Source of the DNA: a virus
IMG/VR virus record: IMGVR_UViG_3300034418_001092
Location: 1-35,292 of that record
Direction: 5' to 3' (one strand)
Length of the DNA: 35,292 nucleotides
The first letter of the stretch is position 1, and each line of letters opens with the position of its first letter. A program made the position numbers and the translations under genes. Under the pieces are notes generated by a model. That model was given only the letters and a program-made list of their open reading frames with translations. It did not search any database and was not told where the DNA came from. Of this stretch, positions 9,952 through 18,946 are shown piece by piece.

Positions 9952-10400
9952 TATTTCAAGTCCTGATAATCCATGCCGAATTTAAGAAGTGTTTTTGCAG
10001 AACCTAGATACGCTCTTGTCATGGCCTCTTTGCCACGAATGCGCTCGTCTATAGCTTGTTGCTTCAGCTTCAGTTGATTGAGAGTTGTCATCATAGAGAT
10101 GTCAGAAATGTCTTTGCCCAAAGTATACATTTCTTTTTTGCGATAGGCTTGAGCAGAAGGGTCGGAAACATCACGGCCAAATGCCGCAAAGGTAGCGTTT
10201 GCTGAAGCCATAGTTTCCTTAAATGACTCACGGATGCGATTGCCTTGATCAACACCTTGAGCCTTAACCAACAAAGATTCAGTTTCAATATTGTAGGCGT
10301 TTAATGCGGCTGCATCTTTTGCACCTTTGCCAGCAATTATTTGGCCACCAACGCTAAGCAGGGTGCTGCCAGCCATTAGTGCTAAGGTAATTGGGCCCAT
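9951..10400 (-). CDS. Small internal virion protein (T7 gp14-like position)
   Basis: This 149-residue protein opens with a hydrophobic, Gly-rich segment (residues 1-25, MGPITLALMAGSTLLSVGGQ) followed by helical sequence with heptad-like spacing. This layout, and the place between tail tubular protein B and the two large internal proteins, is that of T7 gp14 (internal virion protein B), thought to insert into the outer membrane during DNA ejection. Its start overlaps the upstream stop by one base (TAATG). Sequence similarity to T7 gp14 itself cannot be judged by eye, so the call rests on order, size and the hydrophobic N-terminus. Confidence 0.65.
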   Translation of the reverse strand: MGPITLALMAGSTLLSVGGQIIAGKGAKDAAALNAYNIETESLLVKAQGVDQGNRIRESFKETMASANATFAAFGRDVSDPSAQAYRKKEMYTLGKDISDISMMTTLNQLKLKQQAIDERIRGKEAMTRAYLGSAKTLLKFGMDYQDLK

Positions 10401-12598
10401 TATACGATCACCTCCGAAACAAAGCCGTTGACCTGCAACGGAAGGGGTTCATTTTGGCTGATAGTTACTTTCGGATCACGTCCGTAACCAAGAAGCCTAA
10501 TCTCTTTTTTGCCAGTAAATGCAGAGTTTAGAACAACAGCACGATTGTTTACCTTAACCGAACCCGTGTTCCGTAAGTCAGCAACGACGCCAAAGATACC
10601 ACGAATGTCGCCAGTCACCGGGCCATTGGCAGCAGAAGCGTCAACAGGATTGCTCTCAATCACAGCATTGAAGGCAATACCAGCATGGGCAATTCCGCTA
10701 AAAGGAGGAAGGTAAACGCTGGCTGTTCCGCCATTATCTACAACAGTATACTGGCCATAGTATTGCGTGCCATCTGTATTGACGACATCAACTACATCAC
10801 CAACATCATACTCTGCGCTTACATCTAAGTAATTAGCAGTAATTGTCCCGCTGACATAACGATCTAATCCAATGTCACCGTCAAACTCGCACAGCACAAG
10901 ACGACCATCTGGCGTCCAGATATTGGCGAAGACGCGCTCATGGATACCACATATAGAACAGAAGTTGCCATCAGTAGTAAATCGAGTCCAAGATGCACGA
11001 CGCTCAGCACGGTTTGAGTTGAAGACAGCAAGATCGCCGTTGCCGTTACTCATCAACGCATAGGACTCAGCGCCGCCAAATGCACCATGAGAAACAGTCA
11101 TGCACTTAGGGTCGACAATCAAATGAGAAGCTGTGGTTGAGATTGCTGTCGAGGTATAGGCATCTTCAGTGTCAGTGTAGAGATACTCTCGAACAACAGT
11201 CCCGCCATTCTGAACAAAGATAGTAGCCCCATCAATAGAAACAGGCTGTGTAAACTCACAGCCAAATGGAGTTTGGTTTCTAATCTGGGCATTCGTTGGA
11301 GTGATTGCCTGATTGAGATAAGTCGGAACATAGAGTTCAGAAGACGCGCCAAAGATTTGTAGGTCCCGGTTTGAAATCATGTAGCGGATTTCATTGACCT
11401 GACCAGTTGCAGTTACCAAAGCAATCGACTCATCATCTGCAGCAGTGCCAACATCAAAGTTAAAGAAGCTGCCAATCTTAGACAACCACACGGCGTCAGG
11501 CTGAGCAATCGTTCCGCCAAAACAAAGACGGTTTTCATGGAATATTACAGCAGCAGGATAGCCTCGAACCGCAGAGAAAGCCTGCTCGGACCAGTCAGCA
11601 GTTGGCGCATGTGTTTGTAGCTTTACATAACCGCCGCCATCTTCTGACGAAGATGCAGCGCCGCCCGCAGTAAAATACCAAGTGTTCTCATCAATGATGC
11701 CAGCAACAGTGCGTGTGCCATTAAGGTTGCCAACATTAATTCCACCAGTTGCCGCAGCATCTTCAATGATAACAGTCTCGCCGCCTCCGTAGCCATGGTT
11801 AAAGTGAGTTACCTCAACAGTTGCGCTGCCTTCAGTAGTCCTGAACGGGTTCAAGATACTCAATCGGATGCGCAAAATATCCACAACATTGCCAATGACT
11901 GTAGTTGAGGAAATATAAGTAGTGATCTCAATCTCTGAATCACCATAACGAACAACAGTTCCAACATGGTCTGTTGTCCAGTGTGGATTGCTAGTCGTTA
12001 ATGCAATGATCCCAGTTGTGCCCGAAGGATCAAGCGTAGTTCCAAACGCTTGGAATGAGGAATACGGCTGGAATACAACATGACCATCTAGCCGCTCGTC
12101 AAAGCTGAAGGGCGTGATTTCAAACGTAGTCAGGCTAGTGCGAATAATCATTCGAGGCATAAACAACGGATGGCAGACAAACATCACGTCGCCATACTGA
12201 GCAACCGTATATTGCTGCAAGTATTCCTGATCGAATGGCAGAGCGTCTGAGTTGGTATCTAGAGTAATTGTATCAACAAGCGTAACAACATTGTTGATTT
12301 GATCTAGATAAAAACAACGAACCTTCTGGTGCTCAATCGAAATCAAGTATTGCTCATCATCCGAGAAAGCAAACTTAACCAAGTAAGATTGGGCAGGGTA
12401 TGTTGGATTGAAGGTTAGCCCATAGTCATAAAGAAACTTTAGGCCATAGCGCTTCTTTACGCTGCCTTCAGCCATAACAATCATGTTCTCTAAGCTACTA
12501 GCTGACGCAGAATAAACAGGGCTATCAGTCCGCATGGATAGGGAACCGCTAACCTCACCAAACTGAAAGCTGTTTTGTGGAACCCTAATCTTCTGCAT
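10400..12598 (-). CDS. Tail tubular protein B (T7 gp12-like nozzle)
   Basis: This 732-residue protein begins MQKIRVPQNSFQFGEVSGSLSMRTD, the usual start of podovirus tail tubular protein B, in which an early 'F..GE.S..L..R.D' stretch is followed by 'N..V...GSVKKRYGLKF' (here residues about 38-54). The body is beta-rich with propeller-like repeats, as known for the T7 nozzle. The region EQAFSAVRGYPAAVIFHENRLCFGGT (about residues 340-365) is a characteristic signature of the family. It forms the tail nozzle together with the gp11-like gatekeeper encoded just before. Starts and stops are fused (TAATG) on both sides. Confidence 0.9.
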   Translation of the reverse strand: MQKIRVPQNSFQFGEVSGSLSMRTDSPVYSASASSLENMIVMAEGSVKKRYGLKFLYDYGLTFNPTYPAQSYLVKFAFSDDEQYLISIEHQKVRCFYLDQINNVVTLVDTITLDTNSDALPFDQEYLQQYTVAQYGDVMFVCHPLFMPRMIIRTSLTTFEITPFSFDERLDGHVVFQPYSSFQAFGTTLDPSGTTGIIALTTSNPHWTTDHVGTVVRYGDSEIEITTYISSTTVIGNVVDILRIRLSILNPFRTTEGSATVEVTHFNHGYGGGETVIIEDAAATGGINVGNLNGTRTVAGIIDENTWYFTAGGAASSSEDGGGYVKLQTHAPTADWSEQAFSAVRGYPAAVIFHENRLCFGGTIAQPDAVWLSKIGSFFNFDVGTAADDESIALVTATGQVNEIRYMISNRDLQIFGASSELYVPTYLNQAITPTNAQIRNQTPFGCEFTQPVSIDGATIFVQNGGTVVREYLYTDTEDAYTSTAISTTASHLIVDPKCMTVSHGAFGGAESYALMSNGNGDLAVFNSNRAERRASWTRFTTDGNFCSICGIHERVFANIWTPDGRLVLCEFDGDIGLDRYVSGTITANYLDVSAEYDVGDVVDVVNTDGTQYYGQYTVVDNGGTASVYLPPFSGIAHAGIAFNAVIESNPVDASAANGPVTGDIRGIFGVVADLRNTGSVKVNNRAVVLNSAFTGKKEIRLLGYGRDPKVTISQNEPLPLQVNGFVSEVIV

Positions 12599-13176
12599 TA
12601 GCTACGCCTTTGGGCAATAAACTTAGATGTGTTTAGCTTACGAGTGGTCTGCTGTTGCGAGTCAAGACGACGCGCCTGAGACATAAGCATAGCAGCCTTT
12701 TGCTCCATTAACTGAGCAAGCTGGCCATCTCGTGCAACAGATAGCGCCATAACCGCAGCCATCGAATACTCCACAGCTACAGTGAAGTAAGAAGGCCAGT
12801 TCACTTCTTCAGCGCGAAAGATGTAGTCAGCTACCACCACATCATTCTCAGAAGCATCGCAATAAATCATGTCGCCATAGATCGTGTAGATCAAAGGCAT
12901 CTCGTCAACAGTCACAGCATTAACCATCAAGCAATCGCTCGGAAGCTGATAGGCTGCATCGAAGCGACCAGTCGGCGGATTAACCAAGCGGTTAAGCTGA
13001 AACTGATTGGTGGCAAAGCGCCACCGGGTATTGGTCAAAGCAGAACGCGCAATGTCTTCATACATTGCCTCCGCAATGTCTGCTTCAACAGTTCCTTCAG
13101 CAAAAGATGAAATAGGATTAGCGCCGATTAAAATCGACGCCCGTGAGCAGATATGAATGGCAGTGGTTGCGCGCAT
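12598..13176 (-). CDS. Tail tubular protein A (T7 gp11-like gatekeeper)
   Basis: This 192-residue protein starts MRATTAIHICSRASILIGANPISSF and carries the family pattern AEAMYEDIARSALTNTRWRFATNQFQLNRL (residues about 35-64), both typical of podovirus gp11-like adaptor proteins that join portal and nozzle. The length matches T7 gp11 (196). No Shine-Dalgarno is free: the ATG lies only 7 nt after a very stable hairpin (13184-13203) that follows the capsid gene, so translation probably depends on readthrough and coupling. Confidence 0.88.
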   Translation of the reverse strand: MRATTAIHICSRASILIGANPISSFAEGTVEADIAEAMYEDIARSALTNTRWRFATNQFQLNRLVNPPTGRFDAAYQLPSDCLMVNAVTVDEMPLIYTIYGDMIYCDASENDVVVADYIFRAEEVNWPSYFTVAVEYSMAAVMALSVARDGQLAQLMEQKAAMLMSQARRLDSQQQTTRKLNTSKFIAQRRS

Positions 13177-13183
13177 GAAAGTT

Positions 13184-13203
13184 CGGGGGGCCGAAGCCCC
13201 CCG
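13184..13203 (-). terminator. Terminator-like cUUCGg hairpin after the capsid gene
   Basis: On the minus-strand transcript an 8-bp G/C stem (CGGGGGGC / GCCCCCCG) is closed by a UUCG tetraloop and followed by AACUUUC, a weak U-tract. It stands 6 nt after the capsid stop and 7 nt before the ATG of the gp11-like gene. T7 places its partial terminator Tphi in the same interval, between gene 10 and gene 11. Probable role: lowering transcription or translation of tail genes relative to capsid, and protecting the capsid mRNA 3' end. Confidence 0.7.
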
Positions 13204-13209
13204 CCCCTA

Positions 13210-14019
13210 TTAGTTGTTGTCGAGGACTTCGTAGATGCCGTTGCTGTCAATAGCAACTGCACCCATCGACATCATCGACGTGGCAAGGTGTGCGACCTTC
13301 TCAGGAACATAGTTCACTTCAGTCTGCACATCGGCGTTGATGCCCAAGCCAACAGCGGTGGTGTGGTAGGCAAAGTTCTTGCCGCCAGCAACAGCCGAGG
13401 TCGAGAAAATCTTGAAGCCCAAGAATTCCTTCATGGTCATGCCGCCTGCGAAAGGCAGGTTCTGAGGACCAACGTAATCGCTCGAAGCGAATTCGTTGAT
13501 GTTGAACAGATCGGCAAAACCAGCAGGCGACATAGCGATGTAACGCTGGCCATCTTCTGGAATGTCTGCCGAACCAAAGGTTTCGAACAGGGTCAGCAGG
13601 TCTGCTTTGCCCAGAGCGCCTGTTGCATCTGCGATCTGAGTTGCGTTTGCACCAGCGTCCATAGCTGCAACGATCAGAGCATCGGTCTGACGACCCAGAG
13701 CAGCAGCAGCCGAGGTGGCAACAGCCTGACGCTCGTTGATGTTGATCTTCAGTTCGTCCAGCTTGTCGATGTATTCGGCTGCATAGTAGTCGGCCATCGT
13801 TGCTTCGACGTTGGTGTGCGCCAGTTCCATGGTGCTCACGTTGCCGTTGCGAGTTTTGGTCGATGCGGTGCCAGTGCCGATCTTCTGGAAGCGTGCCTGC
13901 GAACCAGTTACGTTCGACGAACGAACAGTGTTGCGCAGTTTCGAGCCCATGCGCTGATACGCAAGGTGCACTTCGGTTTCGAATTGTTTGATAAAGGCTT
14001 GATCGATTGTGTTAGCCAT
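13210..14019 (-). CDS. Major capsid protein
   Basis: This 269-residue protein follows the scaffold and precedes the tail tubular genes, the fixed position of the major capsid gene. It starts MANTIDQAFIKQFETEVHLAYQRMGSKLRNTVR and has an alternating alpha/beta pattern with late GFKIFSTSAV and VNYVPEKVAHLATSMMSMGAV segments, typical of short phage capsid proteins with the HK97-type fold in marine podoviruses. Its codons are more G/C-ending than those of its neighbours, as is usual for the most highly expressed gene. The start at 14019 has AAGGA 8-9 nt upstream. A 77-nt leader (14020-14096) precedes it. Confidence 0.85.
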   Translation of the reverse strand: MANTIDQAFIKQFETEVHLAYQRMGSKLRNTVRSSNVTGSQARFQKIGTGTASTKTRNGNVSTMELAHTNVEATMADYYAAEYIDKLDELKININERQAVATSAAAALGRQTDALIVAAMDAGANATQIADATGALGKADLLTLFETFGSADIPEDGQRYIAMSPAGFADLFNINEFASSDYVGPQNLPFAGGMTMKEFLGFKIFSTSAVAGGKNFAYHTTAVGLGINADVQTEVNYVPEKVAHLATSMMSMGAVAIDSNGIYEVLDNN

Positions 14020-14096
14020 CTGAGTTGTCCTTGAAGAAGTTGCTGTTGAACGGGTATCCGTTACTTCACTTCAGCGAGGGTGTCCTCTCGGGCCTC
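14020..14096 (-). promoter_or_regulatory. Capsid gene leader with small hairpin
   Basis: This 77-nt gap precedes the capsid ATG. On either strand AACGG at 14049-14053 pairs with CCGTT at 14058-14062 around a 4-nt loop, and AAGGA lies just upstream of the ATG. I could not find a convincing -35/-10 pair. The gap is long for this otherwise tightly packed unit, so a capsid-specific control element is plausible but not shown. Confidence 0.35.
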
Positions 14097-14600
14097 TCAG
14101 TGCATCACGGGCCGTGATGGTCCTGAATCAACATCACCATACCAGTAATTACAACGCACAAAATGCACCGTCCGCATTCCACGGTTATCTTCTTGGATAA
14201 ACTGTGGCTCAAATCCCAGATGAACAAGCCAGTTATGAATGAAACTGTGTTCATCCCACACGATTGCATCGATCTGATCGTAGAAGTTGTGATAGAAATT
14301 AATGACTGTAGGCGACATTCTAACAAACCGACGCCAATATTTCTTAACGTCCCGAGAAAACATAACCCAGATCACGCCTTCATAAATGCCAAGGGCCGCA
14401 ACAGGGCGGCCCTCAACAGTTATTACATGGCATAGATCATCGTTTACTGCGTCAAGCAAACTTGAAAGCGGGTCTTCTTCATAGAGAACTTGAAACTCTC
14501 TAAGGTTCTGCGGGCTTAGATTGTTGCAGAACGGAATGACATGCTTCTCTTCCATCTTCCTGAATTCAAAAATGTCATACTTGAACAAAGGCTTAGCCAT
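14097..14600 (-). CDS. GNAT-like virion-associated protein (T7 gp13-like)
   Basis: This 167-residue protein is read from ATG 14600 (MAKPLFKYDIFEFRKMEEKH); a longer frame from 14675 exists but has no support. The sequence looks like the degenerate acetyltransferase fold found in phages: HVITVEGRPVAALGIYEGVIWVMFS in the middle, then WLVHLGFEPQFIQEDNRGMRTVHFVRCNY near the end. T7 gp13 and related marine podovirus proteins are of this type, but in T7 the gene follows the tail tubular genes, whereas here it sits between scaffold and capsid. The start overlaps the scaffold stop by 8 nt. Acetyltransferase activity is not implied. Confidence 0.6.
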   Translation of the reverse strand: MAKPLFKYDIFEFRKMEEKHVIPFCNNLSPQNLREFQVLYEEDPLSSLLDAVNDDLCHVITVEGRPVAALGIYEGVIWVMFSRDVKKYWRRFVRMSPTVINFYHNFYDQIDAIVWDEHSFIHNWLVHLGFEPQFIQEDNRGMRTVHFVRCNYWYGDVDSGPSRPVMH

Positions 14601-15345
14601 AGAGTTTACGGAACCCTTCTTCGACCTGCTTGATGAAGTGTGGATCACGACGCGCAGGGTTATGATAGCGATCATCCTGCATCATTTCTTGAAGGCTTGC
14701 CTCAGTAATCTGACTGCTGCTCGAAGTGTTCCCAGAGAAAGAACCATCCTTCATGTTTTCCATAATGATCTCAAGAGCCATAATACCTTCTGCGCTTTCG
14801 CACATACGCTCAATAGCTGGCATTACTTCGCTTGGGAAAAACTTGCTGGCAAACATGCTGGCAGCTTCAACGCGGGCAGAAGCGTTGTCACCAAGACGCG
14901 CAGCTTCAGCCTCCAAGTCAGGCATCTGTCCCTCAACTGCTTGAAGATACATCTCAATGCCTTGCTGAAACTCTTCTTGGCTGTAGCCATTTTCAAATGC
15001 GTGCTCTGACCACCAGCGCATTAGTTCGCTATCAACCGCAGACTCAGGGTCAACATTCTCTGGAAGCTGGTAATCTCCTGCGCTTTCAGGGCGATCTCCG
15101 TATGCTTCTTGCTGAAGTTCATCAAGGATAGACTTGCGAAGGTCTTCTTCTTTAGTGCCCAGCTTAGACTCAAGCGCCTTGTATGCTTTGGCCAGTTCTT
15201 CTGGGCTGCTGTATTTCTCCGGTAGCCACTCCGGTCGGTCTGTGGGAGGAGGAATTGAACCTTCCAAAGTGGCTTCCGTCGAATCAAGGGCGGATGCTGA
15301 AGCGCCCTGATCTTCTGTGTCTTGTGAAATCAGCGAGTCGTTCAT
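14593..15345 (-). CDS. Capsid assembly scaffolding protein (T7 gp9-like)
   Basis: This 250-residue, acidic, helical protein contains the usual scaffold start PPTDRPEWLPEKYSSPEELAKAYKALESKLG (residues about 34-65) and ends with a charged segment after HNPARRDPHFIKQVEEGFRKLYG. It lies just upstream of the GNAT-like and capsid genes and downstream of the portal, as in T7-like phages. It guides capsid assembly and is absent from mature heads. The ATG overlaps the end of the preceding gene by 4 nt. Confidence 0.88.
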   Translation of the reverse strand: MNDSLISQDTEDQGASASALDSTEATLEGSIPPPTDRPEWLPEKYSSPEELAKAYKALESKLGTKEEDLRKSILDELQQEAYGDRPESAGDYQLPENVDPESAVDSELMRWWSEHAFENGYSQEEFQQGIEMYLQAVEGQMPDLEAEAARLGDNASARVEAASMFASKFFPSEVMPAIERMCESAEGIMALEIIMENMKDGSFSGNTSSSSQITEASLQEMMQDDRYHNPARRDPHFIKQVEEGFRKLYG

Positions 15346-15599
15346 TGTTTGCTCCTGTGTGCATGTGCGATGCGCTGCTCAATAAGGCCAACGATATAAC
15401 GCTGACCCTCATGATGGCGCAACTCCTCCGAAACCACATTAGGCCCATGCACCATCTCAATGGTGATCGAACGCAGATAACGCAGAAACTCCTTTCCAGA
15501 TGGACTGGAAAAGAGTTCTGCTGCAATCATACTAATCTGTAGGTCGCGCTCTTTCGTGCGCTGTATTCCGTCGATTCCAATATTAACGCGGTTGCTCAA
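15342..15599 (-). CDS. Bbp19-like small phage protein
   Basis: This 85-residue protein has a core LFSSPSGKEFLRYLRSITIEM followed by GPNVVSEELRHHEGQRYIVGLIEQRI. This resembles the Bbp19-like family, small proteins encoded next to the portal in many podoviruses and of unknown exact function. It overlaps the portal gene by 17 nt and the scaffold by 4 nt, so it belongs to the head-assembly block. The family name is from memory of the pattern; a profile search would confirm it. Confidence 0.6.
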   Translation of the reverse strand: MSNRVNIGIDGIQRTKERDLQISMIAAELFSSPSGKEFLRYLRSITIEMVHGPNVVSEELRHHEGQRYIVGLIEQRIAHAHRSKQ

Positions 15600-17112
15600 C
15601 TGCCATACCTTGCTGTTGCTGCGCCATCTGCTGCGCTAATGCAGCTATTTGTTTACGCTGTTCTTCATCGCGAATCAAGCGTTCAGGCACACCAAATTTC
15701 TTAGCAAGGTGAACGGCGGTTTCCTCACCGTCAATAAGTAGCTGCAACATCTCAGGACCAAACACACCACCCACCAGTTCAAGGAAACGCGCTACACTTG
15801 AAATATCTTGATTAGCTTGAGCCTGCGCCAATGGCGACGTGGGCTTAATCTTTACCTCACGACCATTGACTGTTGGAACCTCAATGCGGCCCTGCTTCTT
15901 CAAGATGTAGATAACACGCTGAAGAACAGGCTGGACTAACTCAGACTGAAGACGACCAAAGGCAGCGCCCATGCGACGACTAAGATCAGCCATGCGCTCA
16001 GCAACCTCAGTTGCAGTCGCTGGCGTTTTGTCTGGGTTGCCAAGCATGTCGTTGTATAACGCCTTCTTGATATTCAGGCGCATGTCGCTAAGAACAAGCT
16101 GCGCTACATCAAAGCGCCCCGCTGCTTGGATTGGCTGCAAGCCAGACGACCCCATTGCCTTTGGAATGATAGAGCCCGGCACCAACTGAATGGTATCTGG
16201 GTTAATCACGCCATCATCTTCCATCTGGTAAATCCCAGAGATAGCCATCTGCGCATTCTCTAGGATAAGTTCGATGGTTAGGTTTGTTGTCTTGATTGCA
16301 GACAGTGCGTTAATTAGTGGACCGCGACCATAAACTTCACCCGCGCATTTGCTCCAGCGGAAACAAACAAACGGGTTAGAGCCTACACCCTTCATTTCTT
16401 TTTGGTGCAGGATTGTCTGCGTGCGCTGGCAAATAGCGTAGTGCAGATACGCTTCTTCATTGCGCTTAGAGTAATCACGGCACACTACTTCCAAAACGTC
16501 AGTGGTATTGTCCGTAGACATCATAGCCATAACCTTTGGGTCAAACTTGCCCTTGGGATACATTAGCTGAAGATGCTCAAACGGAACCTTCTTGCGCTCA
16601 CGATAAACGTGGTCGATGCGATCATCTGGCCCAGTGTCCAGAACCACATGCGGCAAAGGGATTGCAGAGAAGACAATAGGGTTTAGTGCGTCACCCTCCT
16701 CAACTGCAAGAACGCCAGTGCCAACGGCCAAGTCCAAGAAGGACTCATGCACTTCTTGGCCGAAGTTTGAGTTCTGGATAATTTCAAACACATACTCTGT
16801 GACTTCATCCAGTTCATTATCAACTTGGTCACGTTGTTCTGGCGGCACTTCGCTGCCAGAAGTCAGGTCAGCCCAGCGGGCAAAGTTAGGAACAATGCCA
16901 TACTGCAAACGGCTGGCAAATTCCTGAACGCCAACAACGGCAGTCTCGTCAAAGATTTTATCATCTCGACGCTGGCCTGCCGTTTCTGCGTAAAAGGATT
17001 CACGCTGGGGAAGCGCATACTCATAGCACTCCTCAAACAACGGCACCCAGTTTTCTCGGAAGGCTTTAGCCTTCTGATACTTCGAGAGATATTTCTTTGC
17101 GATGGAGTCCAT
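15583..17112 (-). CDS. Portal (head-tail connector) protein, T7 gp8-like
   Basis: This 509-residue protein starts MDSIAKKYLSKYQKAKAFRENW and has the segment WVPLFEECYEYALPQRESFY and later DKIFDETAVVGVQEFASRLQYGIVP (residues about 22-75), the standard N-terminal signature of the podovirus head-to-tail connector family. The middle has FVCFRWSKCAGEVYGRGPLINAL, also typical. Length is close to T7 gp8 (536). It forms the dodecameric DNA entry ring at one capsid vertex and docks the terminase. The start shares one base with the stop of the small MC-type gene upstream (TAATG). The C-terminal Gln-rich tail is usual. Confidence 0.93.
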   Translation of the reverse strand: MDSIAKKYLSKYQKAKAFRENWVPLFEECYEYALPQRESFYAETAGQRRDDKIFDETAVVGVQEFASRLQYGIVPNFARWADLTSGSEVPPEQRDQVDNELDEVTEYVFEIIQNSNFGQEVHESFLDLAVGTGVLAVEEGDALNPIVFSAIPLPHVVLDTGPDDRIDHVYRERKKVPFEHLQLMYPKGKFDPKVMAMMSTDNTTDVLEVVCRDYSKRNEEAYLHYAICQRTQTILHQKEMKGVGSNPFVCFRWSKCAGEVYGRGPLINALSAIKTTNLTIELILENAQMAISGIYQMEDDGVINPDTIQLVPGSIIPKAMGSSGLQPIQAAGRFDVAQLVLSDMRLNIKKALYNDMLGNPDKTPATATEVAERMADLSRRMGAAFGRLQSELVQPVLQRVIYILKKQGRIEVPTVNGREVKIKPTSPLAQAQANQDISSVARFLELVGGVFGPEMLQLLIDGEETAVHLAKKFGVPERLIRDEEQRKQIAALAQQMAQQQQGMAVEQPR

Positions 17113-17357
17113 TATCCAAACCTACTAAGGAAGCCCTGACCAGACTGAGCCATAATCATGCTGCGACGACCAGTGCCGCCACGACGACCTTTGCGCTCAC
17201 TGCTTGCAGTAAGCGCTTGGCTAATATCTTCGCGCTTTGCTATCGCTCGTTCTTGAATAGCTTGCTGCTTTACTTCTTCTGCTGCTACGCGCTGGGCGGC
17301 CGCTGCCTCTGCCTCCGCTGCTTTAGCATCATCGTTTGAAAACCAACGTCTGCACAT
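17112..17357 (-). CDS. Small MC-start phage protein between TerL and portal
   Basis: This 81-residue protein is read from ATG 17357, which has a strong AAGGAG 7 nt upstream; the frame is open from 17411 but that start is unsupported. It begins MCRRWFSND, has an Ala/Glu/Gln-rich helix (residues about 10-50), and ends GGTGRRSMIMAQSGQGFLSRFG. Small proteins with an MC start and an R-x-GRRS-[LM] tail are common in phage head gene blocks, with no settled function. A second, shorter protein of the same design is encoded at 20384-20566. Confidence 0.75.
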   Translation of the reverse strand: MCRRWFSNDDAKAAEAEAAAAQRVAAEEVKQQAIQERAIAKREDISQALTASSERKGRRGGTGRRSMIMAQSGQGFLSRFG

Positions 17358-17422
17358 ATCTAGTCTCCTTTTGCTTACTGCTTTGGAAGCACGAACACCT
17401 TTCCATAGCAACGCACAATTCG

Positions 17423-18946
17423 TTAGAGGCGCGCCCAGAGCCCTTGCCTGCGCTGCTTCTTTGGCCCCTTGTTAAACACATCGAAGTCGCGCTTGGCAAC
17501 CGTAGGCTTGGCTGGCTTCTGGCTATTCATAAGCGCCCTGCCTTCACCAGCGCCCAGCATTAGATATTGCAGTGCATCGTGGATGTGGCTGAACATATTC
17601 TTATCGGGCTTATCGGCGTAGCGTTCACCGCTAACCTCCATGCGCTTGTAGGCATACCCGCCCTCGAAGCCTTTGATTAGCATAGAACAGCGACGGTCTA
17701 AAATAAACGCAGGCTTGCCCTCAACCATCTTCATTAGCTGAGAGGAGACAGCTTCCAGTCGAAGATCGACCGAGTTCGAGTGCGTAGGGAATGCGCGCAG
17801 TCCAGCGCCGCGAAGTATCTGAAAAGGAGTTGATTCGTCAGTCTGTGCCCTAAAGTCACCAGCAGGGTCGCCATAGATATAGACATCAGAACAAGCAGAG
17901 AAGCGTGAGGATAGTTCATTTCTCAGCACCTCGGCAAACCTGACAATACCCATATCTACGGCCACGATCTCAGATTGGATCAACCAGCGGCCACGCACTT
18001 TCTGACCAATCGCCGCTGCTGGCGTCAAGCCAAAGTCTACGCCAACATACACAGGAAGCCCCGCAGCAATCGGGATTTCTTCCTTGGCGATATGAGCGTC
18101 TGGTGCAAACATTGGATACACTGGCTTCCCGTCCTGAACATGACCGAGCCTGTTCATTACATAAACATCGATCCATGATTTTGTCTTACCCTGAATTAGG
18201 TTTGGATAATAAGACTTCATCATGTTCCGCTGGTTCTCAGCGTCAGGATTAGGCTTATATCCTTCGATCTCACCTTCTTCGTTGCGCGTCTCGACCATGC
18301 CCGATGGCTGGGTAAAGAACTTCCAGTTATCTGGCGTCACCAGCATCTTGGCTTGTTCGCGCGGGATGTGGTCCGGGATTGGAACCTCACCAGCCATGAT
18401 GGGCCACCAATGATCTTCTTCAGGCGCATTGGTATCGGCAATAACACCAGTCCAAGAAGGACCGCCATCACGCATAGAAGGATAACGGCCAACACGCATC
18501 GTGCAGGCATCGATAATACTTTTAGGAATCTCTCGCGCTTCATTGATCCAGATGCCTGTCAATTCCAATGACAGCAGCTTCTTGACATCTTCAGGGCGGT
18601 CTAAGGCTAAGAAGATAACCTCAAGATCAATGTCGCCCTTCTTGATATGGTGGGTGTAAGGAACCGACCAAGTGAACTTGCCCCAGTCATTCTCTGGGAA
18701 CCAGTCAAGCCAAGTCTTAATCGTAGTGGTTCTTAGCTGCGGGTTGGTATTACGAATAATGGCCCAGCGGCTTTTGCGTTTGCCATCTGGGCCCTTCTCT
18801 TGCTGCAATGCGCGGCGGAACACCTCGACACAACAGCCAACCGACTTACCGCTACCAACCGGACCGCGTATTCCTCGGAAGAACGTATCGTCCTTCATAA
18901 AGTCTTTCAGGACATCGCCATCCGGTTTGTATTTGAACTCAATCAT
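17423..18946 (-). CDS. Terminase large subunit
   Basis: This 507-residue DNA-packaging motor has an ATPase domain with Walker A GPVGSGKS at residues 28-35 and Walker B IWINEA at 132-137 (Glu catalytic). The nuclease domain has the acidic residues of the RNase H-like fold: D304 in YVGVDFGLTP, D360 in YIYGDPAG and D457 in SHIHDALQYLM. The ATPase cuts in after translocation at the portal encoded two genes downstream. Its ATG overlaps the stop of the preceding gene by 4 nt (ATGA) and has no clear Shine-Dalgarno, so translation is probably coupled. Confidence 0.95.
   Translation of the reverse strand: MIEFKYKPDGDVLKDFMKDDTFFRGIRGPVGSGKSVGCCVEVFRRALQQEKGPDGKRKSRWAIIRNTNPQLRTTTIKTWLDWFPENDWGKFTWSVPYTHHIKKGDIDLEVIFLALDRPEDVKKLLSLELTGIWINEAREIPKSIIDACTMRVGRYPSMRDGGPSWTGVIADTNAPEEDHWWPIMAGEVPIPDHIPREQAKMLVTPDNWKFFTQPSGMVETRNEEGEIEGYKPNPDAENQRNMMKSYYPNLIQGKTKSWIDVYVMNRLGHVQDGKPVYPMFAPDAHIAKEEIPIAAGLPVYVGVDFGLTPAAAIGQKVRGRWLIQSEIVAVDMGIVRFAEVLRNELSSRFSACSDVYIYGDPAGDFRAQTDESTPFQILRGAGLRAFPTHSNSVDLRLEAVSSQLMKMVEGKPAFILDRRCSMLIKGFEGGYAYKRMEVSGERYADKPDKNMFSHIHDALQYLMLGAGEGRALMNSQKPAKPTVAKRDFDVFNKGPKKQRRQGLWARL

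Noticed and set aside
13153-14034. 293-codon plus-strand ORF opposite the capsid gene
   Set aside because: It is the antisense shadow of the GC-rich capsid gene, with an unnatural Cys/Ser/His-rich sequence and no start signal.
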